Assembly (NCBI RefSeq): GCF_030063415.1 | Contig: NZ_JASITA010000014.1 | Span: 62,001 to 126,000, forward strand | DNA: 64,000 nt | Source of the DNA: Streptomyces sp. H27-C3 | GTDB lineage: Bacteria > Actinomycetota > Actinomycetes > Streptomycetales > Streptomycetaceae | Direction of reading: 5' to 3' | In this document: in pieces, positions 37,589-46,403 of the stretch | How positions within the stretch are numbered: position 1 is the first letter of the stretch | Layout: each line of letters begins with the position of its first letter | Program-made: the position numbers and the translations under genes | Notes under the pieces: generated by a model | The model's database searches: none | What the model was told of the DNA's origin: nothing | What the model saw: the letters and a program-made list of their open reading frames with translations, nothing else

Positions 37589-38121
37589 CAGCGCACTACC
37601 GCGAGCAGGGCATCAACGTCACGGCCATGGACGAGCCAGCCCGTTACAGCCCGTTCCTTGAAGACATCGTGCTTCACAATGTCGGCACCTTCGACCTGGT
37701 GGCAGAGCTGGACGCCTTCGCCCAGCAACTCTCCGTCCCCATGCGGGCAGCCCGCCACCACAGCCTCCTGATCGCCGACAAGACACCCGCCAACGTGATC
37801 GCCTACGCCCGGACGGTCCTTGACCTCTCCGAGCCTGGTGTCGGAGCAATCATCGCGGCCATGGAAGCCCTGTGCCGGGCCTGGATGCCCCTCGCCTACG
37901 ACGTCGTGATCTTCAGTCGTGACCGCTTCGACCAGAAGTCTGGTGGGGACCGATTCCGGGAAAAGGTCTTGACGCTGCGCGACGAGGTCGAGGCGGCCGT
38001 CTTCAAGGCCACCGTCGACAGCGGAGTCAAGGTTCTCGAACTGCCGACCGAGCTATCCACCGAAGGGCGTGTCGAATGGATAGCCGGGCAGCTCGACGGC
38101 CTGGGGCTCGCTGCGGCCTGA
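37510..38121 (+). CDS. P-loop nucleotide/nucleoside kinase-like protein
   Basis: 203 residues from ATG 37510 (GGAGG four bases before). The P-loop is VEGVQAGGKTTL (Walker A, G13-T21), with MDEPARYSPFLEDI resembling the DRH/DE-type region of dTMP and deoxynucleoside kinases, and VVIFSRDRFDQKSGGDRFREK resembling a lid region with Arg residues. Likely phosphorylates a nucleotide or nucleoside. It follows the DnaQ-like gene with a long overlap and precedes the Nudix gene. Confidence 0.7.
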   Translation: MPIRDCAVVAVEGVQAGGKTTLVHALTAHYREQGINVTAMDEPARYSPFLEDIVLHNVGTFDLVAELDAFAQQLSVPMRAARHHSLLIADKTPANVIAYARTVLDLSEPGVGAIIAAMEALCRAWMPLAYDVVIFSRDRFDQKSGGDRFREKVLTLRDEVEAAVFKATVDSGVKVLELPTELSTEGRVEWIAGQLDGLGLAAA

Positions 38122-38174
38122 GCAGATGACGCTAGGGTCCTCCTTCTTAGAACAGATCCGCCTGGAGGACTCGC

Positions 38175-38615
38175 GTGCCACAGCTCCCTGTCCATGAAGT
38201 GATGCTCATCCTCGAACGGGGCGAGGACCTCCTGCTCGCCGAACGCGCAGGCGGCTACGCCGCTGGACAGCTCAACCTGCCCAGCGGCAAAGTCGAGTCC
38301 GGGGAGGACGTCTTCACCGCCGTTGCCCGAGAAGGCCGCGAGGAAGTAGGGGTCGACGTACCCCGAGATTCCCTCCGCATCGTCCACGTCATGCAGTACA
38401 TGAACCCCGAAGGCGGCGTCCGACTGAGCTGGTTCCTCGCTACCTCCCACTGGGAAGGCGAGCCAGTGAACGCGGAGCCGACTAAGTGCGCCGGAATCAA
38501 ATGGTGCAAACGGACTGAGATTCCGGACAACACCTACGAGTCCAACGCTCTGGGAATCCAGCATTATCTGAAGGGCGAACAGTTCTCAGTGCACGGCTGG
38601 GCGCGCACCCTCTAG
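38175..38615 (+). CDS. Nudix hydrolase
   Basis: 146 residues from GTG 38175 (GGAGG eight bases upstream). The complete 23-residue Nudix box spans G38 to V60, with E44, R52-E53 and E56-E57 all present (G-x5-E-x7-REUXEEXGU). Preceded by QLNLPSGKV, as in MutT/8-oxo-dGTPase-type enzymes. It hydrolyses a nucleoside diphosphate linked to another group. A strong terminator follows, ending the accessory island. Confidence 0.9.
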   Translation: MPQLPVHEVMLILERGEDLLLAERAGGYAAGQLNLPSGKVESGEDVFTAVAREGREEVGVDVPRDSLRIVHVMQYMNPEGGVRLSWFLATSHWEGEPVNAEPTKCAGIKWCKRTEIPDNTYESNALGIQHYLKGEQFSVHGWARTL

Positions 38616-38644
38616 GCGGACATTACTGCCTAACTCCTCATGCG

Positions 38645-38678
38645 AATCCCTGCGAAGATGAACTTCGCAGGGATTTTG
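38645..38678 (+). terminator. Rho-independent terminator at the island end
   Basis: AATCCCTGCGAAG pairs with CTTCGCAGGGATT (13 bp) around ATGAA and is followed by TTTT. Confidence 0.85.
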
Positions 38679-38696
38679 CTATGTGAGGAGTTCTAA

Positions 38697-39065
38697 ATGA
38701 CGAACACCGTAAAGCGTTCCGTGACCAGCCCGCGAGACACTACGGGCCGTGTGAAGCAGACGCTGGAGAAGAACCGCGACCTCGCCGAGAAGGAGGCCGC
38801 CAAGGCGCAGCTCGTCGAGGCGCAGGTCGCCGATGACGTGCGAGCTGAGATCGTGGACCTCACCGAGCCGCCGGAGGAATTCGCGATCGAGGAGGCTCCG
38901 GTTGTCGTAGGCGAGTCCACCCGGGAGCTGCGCGTGGTCGAGGACCTGGAGAACGTGACGATCGGCTACGGAAATACCTTCAGCTTCGAAGCGGGTCGTA
39001 CCTACAAGGTCCCGGCCTTCGTCTACAACCACCTGGCTGAGAAGGGTTATGTGTGGGGCTCCTGA
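38697..39065 (+). CDS. Hypothetical tail/neck-region protein, 122 aa
   Basis: ATG 38697 with GAGGAG six bases before. The N-terminal 60 residues are a charged helix (VKQTLEKNRDLAEKEAAKAQLVEAQVADD). The C-terminus is a compact beta part (RELRVVEDLENVTIGYG, YKVPAFVYNHLAEKGYVWGS) of the type seen in small phage structural proteins. Probably a connector-region component by position. Confidence 0.55.
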   Translation: MTNTVKRSVTSPRDTTGRVKQTLEKNRDLAEKEAAKAQLVEAQVADDVRAEIVDLTEPPEEFAIEEAPVVVGESTRELRVVEDLENVTIGYGNTFSFEAGRTYKVPAFVYNHLAEKGYVWGS

Positions 39066-39132
39066 CCCACGCATATGAAATGGGGAGTTGCTCTCGCAGT
39101 TCTCCCCGACGCCCAGTCACGGAGGAATAGAC

Positions 39133-39510
39133 ATGCCCATCGATATCGGCGAGACATATCAGCTCGCATCGGCTGAGGGCATCGGTATCGGCTATGGGAA
39201 GCTTGACCAGGGAATCGTCGTCGAGGTCGTGGACCTGCTGCCGCCCGGGGAGCGCCCGAACCCGAGCGAGGAAGAGGACTATGTGGTCTTCCTCTTCCTT
39301 GACGACCGCACGCCGACAGGAGAGCCCATAGAGCGGCTCATCGGCTACGGGGAGACGTTCTTCAGCGAGCACTTCGCGCCCTACGTTGCGCCCCCGGTTG
39401 ATCCGGAGCCTGATCCGGACCCTGAGCCCGATCCTGAACCACCGCCGGAAACCGTACCGGGGAGTGAGTCGCAGGAATCCGAGGAACAGCCCCCGGTGGT
39501 GACTGAGTGA
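39133..39510 (+). CDS. Acidic structural-region protein with Pro/Asp/Glu tail, 125 aa
   Basis: ATG 39133 with GGAGG seven bases before. The first 85 residues look like a small beta barrel (GETYQLASAEGIGIGYGKLDQGIVVEV; DYVVFLFLDDR). From residue about 90 there is a low-complexity PDPEPDPDPEPDPEPPPE tract, a flexible acidic tail. Overlaps the next gene by 4 bases. Role in virion assembly inferred from position. Confidence 0.55.
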   Translation: MPIDIGETYQLASAEGIGIGYGKLDQGIVVEVVDLLPPGERPNPSEEEDYVVFLFLDDRTPTGEPIERLIGYGETFFSEHFAPYVAPPVDPEPDPDPEPDPEPPPETVPGSESQESEEQPPVVTE

Positions 39511-40109
39511 CCTCGTTCATTCCCAGGCAGGTGGGCGACGATGTCACGCGCGCGATCGTTGCCTCGACCGAATACGACAACGCGACCGTCGTCAACTACC
39601 TCCACAACCTGTGGTCGGTACGGCAGGAGCGGCAGGCGTTCCTGGCAGCACTGCCCAAGCCGTTCCTCCAGGCGCTGGTCACGCTGGTCTCCGGCGCGGG
39701 GGGAGTGGCCGCGTTCGCGTCCGAAGTCGCCGCTCTGCCGACACGATCGGTGGCCCGCTACGTTCATTTGCTTACCAGGGACCCCGGCCGGGACGTCACG
39801 CTCGCCACCCTGGCCCAGAGTGAGGTCGTCGCCGACGGGTACCTGCCGCAGGCGCTCAAGCTCGGTGCCGTCACGATCGACGAGCAGGGCCGCACCGCCG
39901 TGTCCAACGCGGTGGACATCCAGTTCGGGCCCGTTACCTCCGGCTCGGTGGAGACCGTCGTCTCCGTGACCCATGTAGCGCTGGTCTTGAAGGCCACGGA
40001 TGACAAGAGCCGTGTGCTGTCCGTCATCGAGCTGGCCGAGCCCTTCGGGCTCCGCGTCGGGGAGTCCGTGTCGATCAAGGCGGCGGCGCTCAAGTGCGGG
40101 GTGATGTGA
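39507..40109 (+). CDS. Virion protein with one tail-fibre-like beta domain, 200 aa
   Basis: An N-terminal helical part (DDVTRAIVASTEYDNATVVNYLHNLW) is followed by a domain of pattern YVHLLTRDPG...GYLPQ...FGP...VTHVAL...VGESVSI. This resembles modules seen in phage head-decoration or tail-fibre proteins (LH/L-x-x-x-P ... G-Y ... T-H-x-x-x ... V-x-x-G-x). Two more copies occur in the next gene. Abuts 40110-41309. Confidence 0.55.
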   Translation: MTSFIPRQVGDDVTRAIVASTEYDNATVVNYLHNLWSVRQERQAFLAALPKPFLQALVTLVSGAGGVAAFASEVAALPTRSVARYVHLLTRDPGRDVTLATLAQSEVVADGYLPQALKLGAVTIDEQGRTAVSNAVDIQFGPVTSGSVETVVSVTHVALVLKATDDKSRVLSVIELAEPFGLRVGESVSIKAAALKCGVM

Positions 40110-41309
40110 GTGGCCAGCCGCATCACGGTGGGGTTGCGCGAGCTGTGGCTGGAGTCCCTGATCGACCAGGTGTCTTCTGCTCCGGCCGCACGGGTCGAGC
40201 GCTGGTACGCCCTCCTCACTCACCGGCTCTGGCGCTACGGGGGCGTGTCGGCGTGGCTGGAGTGTCTGGATACGGCGTTCCTGACTGCCCTCCAGCAGGG
40301 CTTCGCGGCATCCCCGAGCGCTCTCCTGGCTAAGAGGCAGGGTGCTGAGCCCGTATCGGTGTGGGTGGGGCTGCTGAAATCGGACCCGCCAGACACGCTC
40401 GTCTCTGGTGCCGATCTGGTGGCCAACCATCACCTCGTCGCGGCGGGGTACGCACCTCAGCGGCTGCTGTGCGACGGCGGGCTCAGTATCGAGCCGGACG
40501 GCACCGTGTCGGTCGTGAACAGTAACTTGCTCGTCTTCGGGCCCTTCACGGGCGCCATGGGGTCGGCGGCCTCGGTCACCCACCTTGCGATCATGCCGGG
40601 GGACTGGCAGGCAGCTACAGGAATGCCGCTCGCCTACATTGCAGCCGACACCGTCGCGGCAGCGGCGAAGGGGGACTGCCTCATGATTCCGCCGGGCGCC
40701 TTGCGTATCGAGGTGCCTGCCGGTCTGGCGCCGGAGGCCGAGCGCGTCGCGATGCTCCAAGCAACCGTCGAGGTGCCGGGGCTTCCCGAGCCGATGACGG
40801 GAGCCATGCGGCAGATGAGCAAGGCGATCTTCACCAGTGCAGGGCTCGACGGCCTGCTGTACCAGGCACACGACGACGTCATCACCGCGCTGGCGGCGGA
40901 GTGGGCGTCGCGCCCTGATCTCGTCTCCTCCATCCTGTCCCGCCGATCGGCCGCCCCGCGCAACTACCAGTTCGCCACCACCAAGTATCTGCGCCTGCTG
41001 ACGTCGGCCCCTGCGCCCAACCCCAGCCTCGCCCAGGTCACGGAGAGGGAACTGGTCGCTACGGGCTACATGCCGCAGATCATCACCCTGACCGGGGCCG
41101 GAGCCAGCGCGACGAACCCCTCCAGGCTGACCTTCGGCGCCTTCACCGACCTTGACGGTTCCGGCCAGGCGGTCACCCACATCGCTGTGACGTCTAACGC
41201 GGCCACCGGGCGGGTCATGGCCGTGCTGCCACTGACCGACGCAGTCAAGGCAAAGCGCTACGAGACGCTCTCCGTCCCGGAGAACCTCATCCAGTTGGGA
41301 GTCGGCTGA
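40110..41309 (+). CDS. Virion protein with two copies of the tail-fibre-like domain, 399 aa
   Basis: GTG 40110 directly follows the previous stop. Copy 1 (residues about 85-205): WVGLLKSDPP ... GYAPQ ... FGPFTG ... VTHLAIMPG ... KGDCLMIPPG. Copy 2 (about 290-395): YLRLLTSAPAP ... GYMPQ ... FGAFTD ... VTHIAVTSN ... The interdomain region is helical (ALQQGFAASPSALL). With the preceding gene, three copies of one domain in tandem. Possibly neck or collar fibres. Confidence 0.55.
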   Translation: MASRITVGLRELWLESLIDQVSSAPAARVERWYALLTHRLWRYGGVSAWLECLDTAFLTALQQGFAASPSALLAKRQGAEPVSVWVGLLKSDPPDTLVSGADLVANHHLVAAGYAPQRLLCDGGLSIEPDGTVSVVNSNLLVFGPFTGAMGSAASVTHLAIMPGDWQAATGMPLAYIAADTVAAAAKGDCLMIPPGALRIEVPAGLAPEAERVAMLQATVEVPGLPEPMTGAMRQMSKAIFTSAGLDGLLYQAHDDVITALAAEWASRPDLVSSILSRRSAAPRNYQFATTKYLRLLTSAPAPNPSLAQVTERELVATGYMPQIITLTGAGASATNPSRLTFGAFTDLDGSGQAVTHIAVTSNAATGRVMAVLPLTDAVKAKRYETLSVPENLIQLGVG

Positions 41310-42127
41310 TGGCAGACGAGACGCGCATCATGAGCCGTGTCAGGTCCCTCCTCGGAGACTTCGGCACCGAATTCCGCGACGTTCTGACCGGCGTCGGAGA
41401 GCTGGACGAGTACGACCTGTCTGAGACCAACACCACGGTCAGCAAAGCCTTCCGACTCCAGAACGGCCAGAGCACCGACCTCATACCCGGCTCCGACTAC
41501 ACGGTGGTGCCCCGGGAAGGGCGTGTCATATTCCGCGACGGGATCGGCGTTCTCCCGATCGGCGCCGTGGTCATTGTGGAAGGCCGGGCCAACGGCATGT
41601 TCGACGACGACGAGTTGGCTATCCACCTCCACGACGCTGTACTCCAGCACTGCTCCGACCGCGTCATCACGGTCCGGTACAGGTCGAAGGAGGGCTTCTA
41701 CCGCTACGAGGACGAAGCACTCGGAGTCGCCAACCTTCCCGAGGTCGAAGAACTCCCGCTCGCCACCCTCGCAGCGATCAATGCCCTGTGGGCCGTCGTT
41801 ACCGACGCCGCCTCCGACGTCGACATCCATACGGCTGAGGGCACGCACATCAGCCGCTCCCAGCGGTACACCCAGCTCCTCGTACAGATCGAAAACCTGG
41901 AAACCCGATACAAGGAGCTGTGCCAGCAGCTCAATGTCGGCCTCTATCGAATCGAGCAGGCGACGCTGCGCCGGGTCTCGCGCTACAACAACAGGCTGGT
42001 GCCGATTTTCACCTCGCGCGAGTACGACGACTCGGCTTACCCGACCCGGCAGTTGCCTCCCATCGACAAGCGCAACGAGGACGCCAGCGGAATCCCCTCG
42101 CCCGTCATCTCCGGGCTTACCGGGTGA
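41309..42127 (+). CDS. Putative head-tail connector or neck protein, 272 aa
   Basis: ATG 41309 overlaps the previous stop by one base. The N-terminal half is beta-rich with SKAFRLQNGQSTDLIPGSDYTVV and RVIFRDGIGVLPIGAVVIVEGR, a phrase common in neck/connector proteins that bind the capsid. The C-terminal half is helical (RYTQLLVQIENLETRYKELCQQLNVGLYRIEQATLRR). Paired with the next gene (GTGA overlap). Exact role uncertain. Confidence 0.55.
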   Translation: MADETRIMSRVRSLLGDFGTEFRDVLTGVGELDEYDLSETNTTVSKAFRLQNGQSTDLIPGSDYTVVPREGRVIFRDGIGVLPIGAVVIVEGRANGMFDDDELAIHLHDAVLQHCSDRVITVRYRSKEGFYRYEDEALGVANLPEVEELPLATLAAINALWAVVTDAASDVDIHTAEGTHISRSQRYTQLLVQIENLETRYKELCQQLNVGLYRIEQATLRRVSRYNNRLVPIFTSREYDDSAYPTRQLPPIDKRNEDASGIPSPVISGLTG

Positions 42128-42660
42128 GGGCCGACTGGAAGAGAGGACGTTTCACTGCGGCCTACGAGTCCTCGCGCATCGACAAGGGGCTGAGGGCCTG
42201 GCAGCGCCTCAAGGGCGACACAGTGAACTGGTTCCGCTTCTCTGCCGAGCAGTCGACCATGCACGATGTGTACGACGAGGGCGCCGGAGGCGGCCGGGCC
42301 TTTCACCCCCCGATCTCGGTCCCGATCATGGACGCCTCACGTGATCAGGGGGCAGCCGACCGGACGCCGCAGGGCATGTACCAGGTGGCCCCGCTCTACG
42401 TCGTCGCCTCGCTACGGCAGCTTGCCCGGGTGGGGATCACGCAGCCCGACATCGACAACTACAGGTACCTGAAGGACTGGCTCGGGTACGGGAGCCGACT
42501 CTTCAAGATCGATGAATTCCAGGCGCTCGGGCGGCTGAGACGGCACGACTTCGTCGTCTCCCTCAAGCTGCAAGAGATAAAGCCAGACGAGATAACTGCC
42601 GACCCCATGTTTGAGGAGTATCGGCGCTTCCATCTACGGCATATTCAGCAGCCTCGATAA
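42124..42660 (+). CDS. Putative neck/tail-completion protein, 178 aa
   Basis: GTG 42124 overlaps the previous stop (GTGA). Contains WQRLKGDTVNWFRFSAEQSTMHDVYDEG, frequent in head-tail joining proteins, and a beta-rich end (RRHDFVVSLKLQEIKPDEI). Followed by a 68 bp gap, then the gene before the sheath. Assignment from position and style. Confidence 0.55.
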   Translation: MRADWKRGRFTAAYESSRIDKGLRAWQRLKGDTVNWFRFSAEQSTMHDVYDEGAGGGRAFHPPISVPIMDASRDQGAADRTPQGMYQVAPLYVVASLRQLARVGITQPDIDNYRYLKDWLGYGSRLFKIDEFQALGRLRRHDFVVSLKLQEIKPDEITADPMFEEYRRFHLRHIQQPR

Positions 42661-42728
42661 GTTAACAGCTTGCCGGATTGCGGTGTGATTCTTGATCTGC
42701 CAGAACCGTCTGCGCAGAGGTCAATTTC

Positions 42729-43340
42729 ATGCCATGGCTCCTTAATGAAGATGCCGCGATGCGGCGGAAGCTCCAGGGTCTTACCGTCACTGACGGCACC
42801 CTGGAGCTTCGCGTTGGTGTGCGTTTTTCCTTCCCCGAGGGCGAGCTGGCTGATCAGACCTTCCCGCTGATCATTATCGAACGTACGAAGGCCCATCGGG
42901 ACCCGCGCAGGGAGGCCCGAGGTCGGGTGCAGCTTGGCTACGCCCCCGAGGGGTTGGCCGACTGGGGTGACATGACGAACCCCTCAGAGTCTCCGTATTT
43001 CACGAACAACCCCATCCCCTATCTGGTCGACTACCAGGTCACCGTCATGGCCCGAAAGCAGAGCCATATCACGAACCTGACGGCGAAACTGGCGGCCGTC
43101 GAATACCTTCCCGTGCGCTTCGGATATCTGGAAATCCCCGAAGACGGCACGATCCGCAGTATGGAACTTTCTGGCGGTCCGGAGTTCCACACCGGCTGGG
43201 ACGAATACCAGAAGCGCCTCTTCCAGGTCGCCTACCTGGCGCAGATCACATCCGAGGTCCTCGGTGCTGTCTACGTGCCCACGAAGGTCGAGGAAGTCAT
43301 TACCGATATCCACGACACCCAAGACCCCTGGCCGTCCTAG
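42729..43340 (+). CDS. Putative tail terminator-region protein, 203 aa
   Basis: ATG 42729 is preceded by AGAGGTCAATTTC. Mixed alpha/beta: LVDYQVTVMARKQSHITNLTAKLAAVEYLPVRFGYL and WDEYQKRLFQVAYLAQITSEVLG. In contractile phages the gene before the sheath often encodes the tail terminator or a neck protein; this fits in size. No signature. Confidence 0.5.
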   Translation: MPWLLNEDAAMRRKLQGLTVTDGTLELRVGVRFSFPEGELADQTFPLIIIERTKAHRDPRREARGRVQLGYAPEGLADWGDMTNPSESPYFTNNPIPYLVDYQVTVMARKQSHITNLTAKLAAVEYLPVRFGYLEIPEDGTIRSMELSGGPEFHTGWDEYQKRLFQVAYLAQITSEVLGAVYVPTKVEEVITDIHDTQDPWPS

Positions 43341-43350
43341 AAGGAGCACG

Positions 43351-44913
43351 ATGGCAAGTTACAAGCGTCCCGGAATCTTTGTCGACGAAACGCTCAACCC
43401 GATCGTGGTCAACGAAACACCCTCGGGCGAGTTCGTGGCAGCGTTCGTAGGAGAGCACGACTACGGTCCGGCCACCCCTACCCTGATCCGGAACTGGTCG
43501 GAATTCATCAGCCTGTTCGGCGGATTCGGAGACGGCACTCACCTCCTGCCCTTCGCCGTACACCAGTTCTTCGCCAACGGTGGCAGGGCCTGCTACATCG
43601 TGCGTGCCGTCGCAGCCGACGCCACCTCGGCCGAGGTTGTCCTCAAGGACCGCCAGTCCGGTGAGGGTGTCACTCCGAAGGACGTCCTGCGCCTCAAGGC
43701 AAAGGCCCCTGGCGCTTTCGGAAACGGCATCGAGATATCCGTTGTCGACGCCGGTACTGGGCCTGGTCGCTTCAACCTGACGCTCAAGGTCGGCGGGGAC
43801 ACCGCAACGGGCCCGCAGGAACGCTTCAACGACATGTCCTGCGACCCCACCGACGTGCGCAACGCCGTGGCGATGCTCAACTCACCCACCACAGGCTCCA
43901 AGTTCATCGAGGCGACCTATCTCGGCGGTATGCCGTGGAAGGCAGAGAAGACCCCCTCTGTCACCGTGGACCAGCTCCTGGCAGGCGGTACCAACGGCAC
44001 GGCCGCTCCCGACCTCTCGGCCTCAGCCGAACTGCTGGAGGGAACCAACGAGGTCCTCAACGTCAACCTCCCCGGAATCTCCGACGCCGCCGTCATCAAC
44101 CCCGTCATCGACTGGGCGGAGCGCTACGGCTACGCGTTCCTGGTCGTCGACACCCCGGCACTACCGGACGGCACGCCGACCGAGACCGCTGTCAGCAAGT
44201 TCATGGAGCTTTCGCCGCTCGGCAACACCAGCACGACGCCCGTGCCCCTTCGGGTTTCGTCCTACGCCGCTGTGTACGGACCGTGGGTCCTCACCGCAGA
44301 CGCGGCCGTCGCTGCGGTTGGAGCCACGCGGCTCCTGCCCCCGGGCGGGGCGCTGATGGGGCAGTTCGCCAAGTTCGACATCGACTACGGGCCCCATCGG
44401 ACCCCGGCCGGTCAGGAGGCAGCGCTGCGCAGTGTCTACTCGACGCAGTTCCGCTTCACCGACGCGCAGCTCGACAGCCTGAACCAGGCCGGGATCAACG
44501 TCATCCGGCGCGTACCGAACGCGGGATTCTGCGTCATGGGTGGCCGCACCGTGAAGGCCGGATACCCGGACCGCTACATCAGCGTACGGCGCTTCCTCAT
44601 CCACGTACGGAAGCTGCTTGTCGAGTCGACATCCTTCGCGATCTTCCAGCCGAACACCCAGGACCTGTGGGCTTCGCTGGCCGCGATCGTCACGCAGCGG
44701 CTCACGGAACTCACCCAGGCCGGACAGCTCAAGGGCAACTCTCCAGAGACCGCCTTCCGAGTCGTCTGCGACGAGTCCAACAACACCGAGCAGACCGTTT
44801 CCAACGGAGAGGTCCACATCGACGTTGGAATCGCCCTGACCCGGCCCGCCGAGTTCATCGGAATCCACATCGGCCAGTTCGAGGGCGGCGGCACCGCCAC
44901 CGAGACCCTGTAA
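43351..44913 (+). CDS. Contractile tail sheath protein
   Basis: 520 residues from ATG 43351 (AAGGAG four bases before). Hallmarks: the N-terminal SYKRPGIFVDETLNPIVVNETPSGEFVAAFVGE handshake strand; EFISLFGGFGDGTHLLPFAVHQFFANGGRACYIVRAVA; and the C-terminal domain ISVRRFLIHVRKLLVESTSFAIFQPNTQDLWASLAAIVTQRL ... GNSPETAFRVVCDES. Its contraction drives the tube through the cell envelope. This single gene makes the virion a myovirus type. Confidence 0.95.
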   Translation: MASYKRPGIFVDETLNPIVVNETPSGEFVAAFVGEHDYGPATPTLIRNWSEFISLFGGFGDGTHLLPFAVHQFFANGGRACYIVRAVAADATSAEVVLKDRQSGEGVTPKDVLRLKAKAPGAFGNGIEISVVDAGTGPGRFNLTLKVGGDTATGPQERFNDMSCDPTDVRNAVAMLNSPTTGSKFIEATYLGGMPWKAEKTPSVTVDQLLAGGTNGTAAPDLSASAELLEGTNEVLNVNLPGISDAAVINPVIDWAERYGYAFLVVDTPALPDGTPTETAVSKFMELSPLGNTSTTPVPLRVSSYAAVYGPWVLTADAAVAAVGATRLLPPGGALMGQFAKFDIDYGPHRTPAGQEAALRSVYSTQFRFTDAQLDSLNQAGINVIRRVPNAGFCVMGGRTVKAGYPDRYISVRRFLIHVRKLLVESTSFAIFQPNTQDLWASLAAIVTQRLTELTQAGQLKGNSPETAFRVVCDESNNTEQTVSNGEVHIDVGIALTRPAEFIGIHIGQFEGGGTATETL

Positions 44914-44928
44914 CGAAGGAGTTGCCAC

Positions 44929-45507
44929 ATGGCAGGAAAGACCAGGGCGACGGTAAGCCAGAAGTCGTCCCTCGCCTCCATTTCGACCGACCCCTTGAGG
45001 TCGTTCAAGTTTCACGTCCAGATCAGCGGCCCGCAGTCGCTTCAGAACGCCTACCCGAAGCTGGGATTCATGGCGGTGAGTGGTCTGTCGATGACCACCG
45101 ACGTCATCGCTTACCGGACCGGTGGACTCAACACCACAACGCAAAAGCTCCCCGGCCAGAGCGACTTCAGCCCCGTGACTTTCTCTAAAGGACTGTGCCC
45201 TGGAGACCAGCAGCTCCTGGACTGGATGTACCAGCTCTTCAACGTGATGCAGGGGGTGGGGAAGACGTATGACACAAATACCGATTTCCGGGCCACCATC
45301 GACATCATGCTGATCGACCACCCGGTCACGAAGGGAACGGCGAATGTGATGGCCGTCTGGCGTCTGTACAACGCGTGGCCGACGGCGATTGCCTTCGGTG
45401 ATCTCGACGCCGGACAGAACATGTACGCGGTTCACCAGATGACATTCGCGCACGAAGGATGGGATTTCAAGGTTTCCCCGAACTCGAAGTCCGGCGTCAC
45501 CCTCTAA
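44929..45507 (+). CDS. Tail tube protein (gp19-like)
   Basis: 192 residues from ATG 44929 (AAGGAG seven bases before). The tube-family layout is FKFHVQISG near residue 25, GFMAVSGLSMTTDVIAYRTGG, KLPGQSDFSPVTFSKGLCPGDQQLLDWMYQLFN, and TAIAFGDLDAGQNMYAVHQMTFAHEGWDF. It follows the sheath gene by 15 bp, as in T4-like phages and contractile injection systems. Forms the rigid inner tube. Confidence 0.93.
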   Translation: MAGKTRATVSQKSSLASISTDPLRSFKFHVQISGPQSLQNAYPKLGFMAVSGLSMTTDVIAYRTGGLNTTTQKLPGQSDFSPVTFSKGLCPGDQQLLDWMYQLFNVMQGVGKTYDTNTDFRATIDIMLIDHPVTKGTANVMAVWRLYNAWPTAIAFGDLDAGQNMYAVHQMTFAHEGWDFKVSPNSKSGVTL

Positions 45508-45539
45508 CGCCCAGTAGCTAACACCACCGGAGAAATCAG

Positions 45540-46403
45540 ATGAGTACCGAAAAGCTGGCATACAACTGGAACTTCGACGACCAGGGGGCAGGCCCCTCCA
45601 TCAATCCGATGGAAAACGCGCCAGCGGCCAACGCATCCATGCAGCAGGTGCTGGCCGACTCCGCCGGGCCTGCCCCCGCCCAGCCGATGCCGAGCGCCAC
45701 TCTGTCCACCCTCCCCATCGGCATCGACATCAACGGCAAGCTCATACGGGAGGCCGAGATCCGGGAGCTGACCGGAGCCGACGAAGAGGCCATCGACCGC
45801 GTCAATCGCAACTCCATCAAGTTCTTCGACAAGTTGCTCCAGCTCGGTGTCGTCAGCCTGGGCTCTGACGTACCGACCGCTGAGCAGCTCAAGCAGCTCT
45901 ACGTCGGGGACCGTGACTCGCTCATGCTCGACATCCGGTGCGCCACATTCGGCTCGGAGCTGGAGATGGTCGGCGTCCGGTGCCCCGGCTGCCAGGACCT
46001 CGTGGACTTCACCGTGGACCTCTCCTCGGTCGAACGACGGGGGCTCCCTGATGGCCCGCACACGGTCGAACTGCGCGACGGGCGGATCGCGACCGTCAGC
46101 TTCCCGACCGGCGAGGACCAGGAGTACATCCTCGACGAGACGGACGCCACCACGGGCCAGACCAACACCCGGCTGTTGGAGCGCTGCCTGACACACATCG
46201 ACCTCCCGGCCGCCGGAATCCGCATTCCAGGCAGCGCAGACACCGCGCTCAAGCTGGGGATCGCCGACCGCCGGAAGATCCTCATGTACCTCGCCGACCA
46301 TGCGCCCGGCCCGCAGACGATGGACCTCACCGTCGAGCACGACGGCTGCGGAGCGGAGGTTCCGCTGCCCCTCACGGTGGCGGACGTGTTTCTCGATCTC
46401 TGA
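45540..46403 (+). CDS. Tail assembly chaperone / T4 gp26-like baseplate-region protein
   Basis: 287 residues from ATG 45540 (GGAGAAATC upstream). Contains LPIGIDINGKLIREAEIRELTGADEEAI, a zinc-like RCPGCQDLVDFTVDL with a late CGAEVPLPL, and a helical C-terminus. This IREAEIREL-type start is typical of proteins encoded between tube and tape measure in contractile phages. An open +1 frame beyond its stop (see next entry) resembles the G/GT-type chaperone arrangement. Confidence 0.65.
   Translation: MSTEKLAYNWNFDDQGAGPSINPMENAPAANASMQQVLADSAGPAPAQPMPSATLSTLPIGIDINGKLIREAEIRELTGADEEAIDRVNRNSIKFFDKLLQLGVVSLGSDVPTAEQLKQLYVGDRDSLMLDIRCATFGSELEMVGVRCPGCQDLVDFTVDLSSVERRGLPDGPHTVELRDGRIATVSFPTGEDQEYILDETDATTGQTNTRLLERCLTHIDLPAAGIRIPGSADTALKLGIADRRKILMYLADHAPGPQTMDLTVEHDGCGAEVPLPLTVADVFLDL

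Noticed and set aside
43351..45507. An extracellular contractile injection system instead of a phage
   Set aside because: Sheath and tube fit both, but terminase, portal, scaffold and capsid genes are present, so it is a phage.
26808..45525. Recurrent (G/C)TAACA or TTAACA words before late genes
   Set aside because: Too short, with variable context and no fixed distance to a -10, so no late-promoter motif is claimed.
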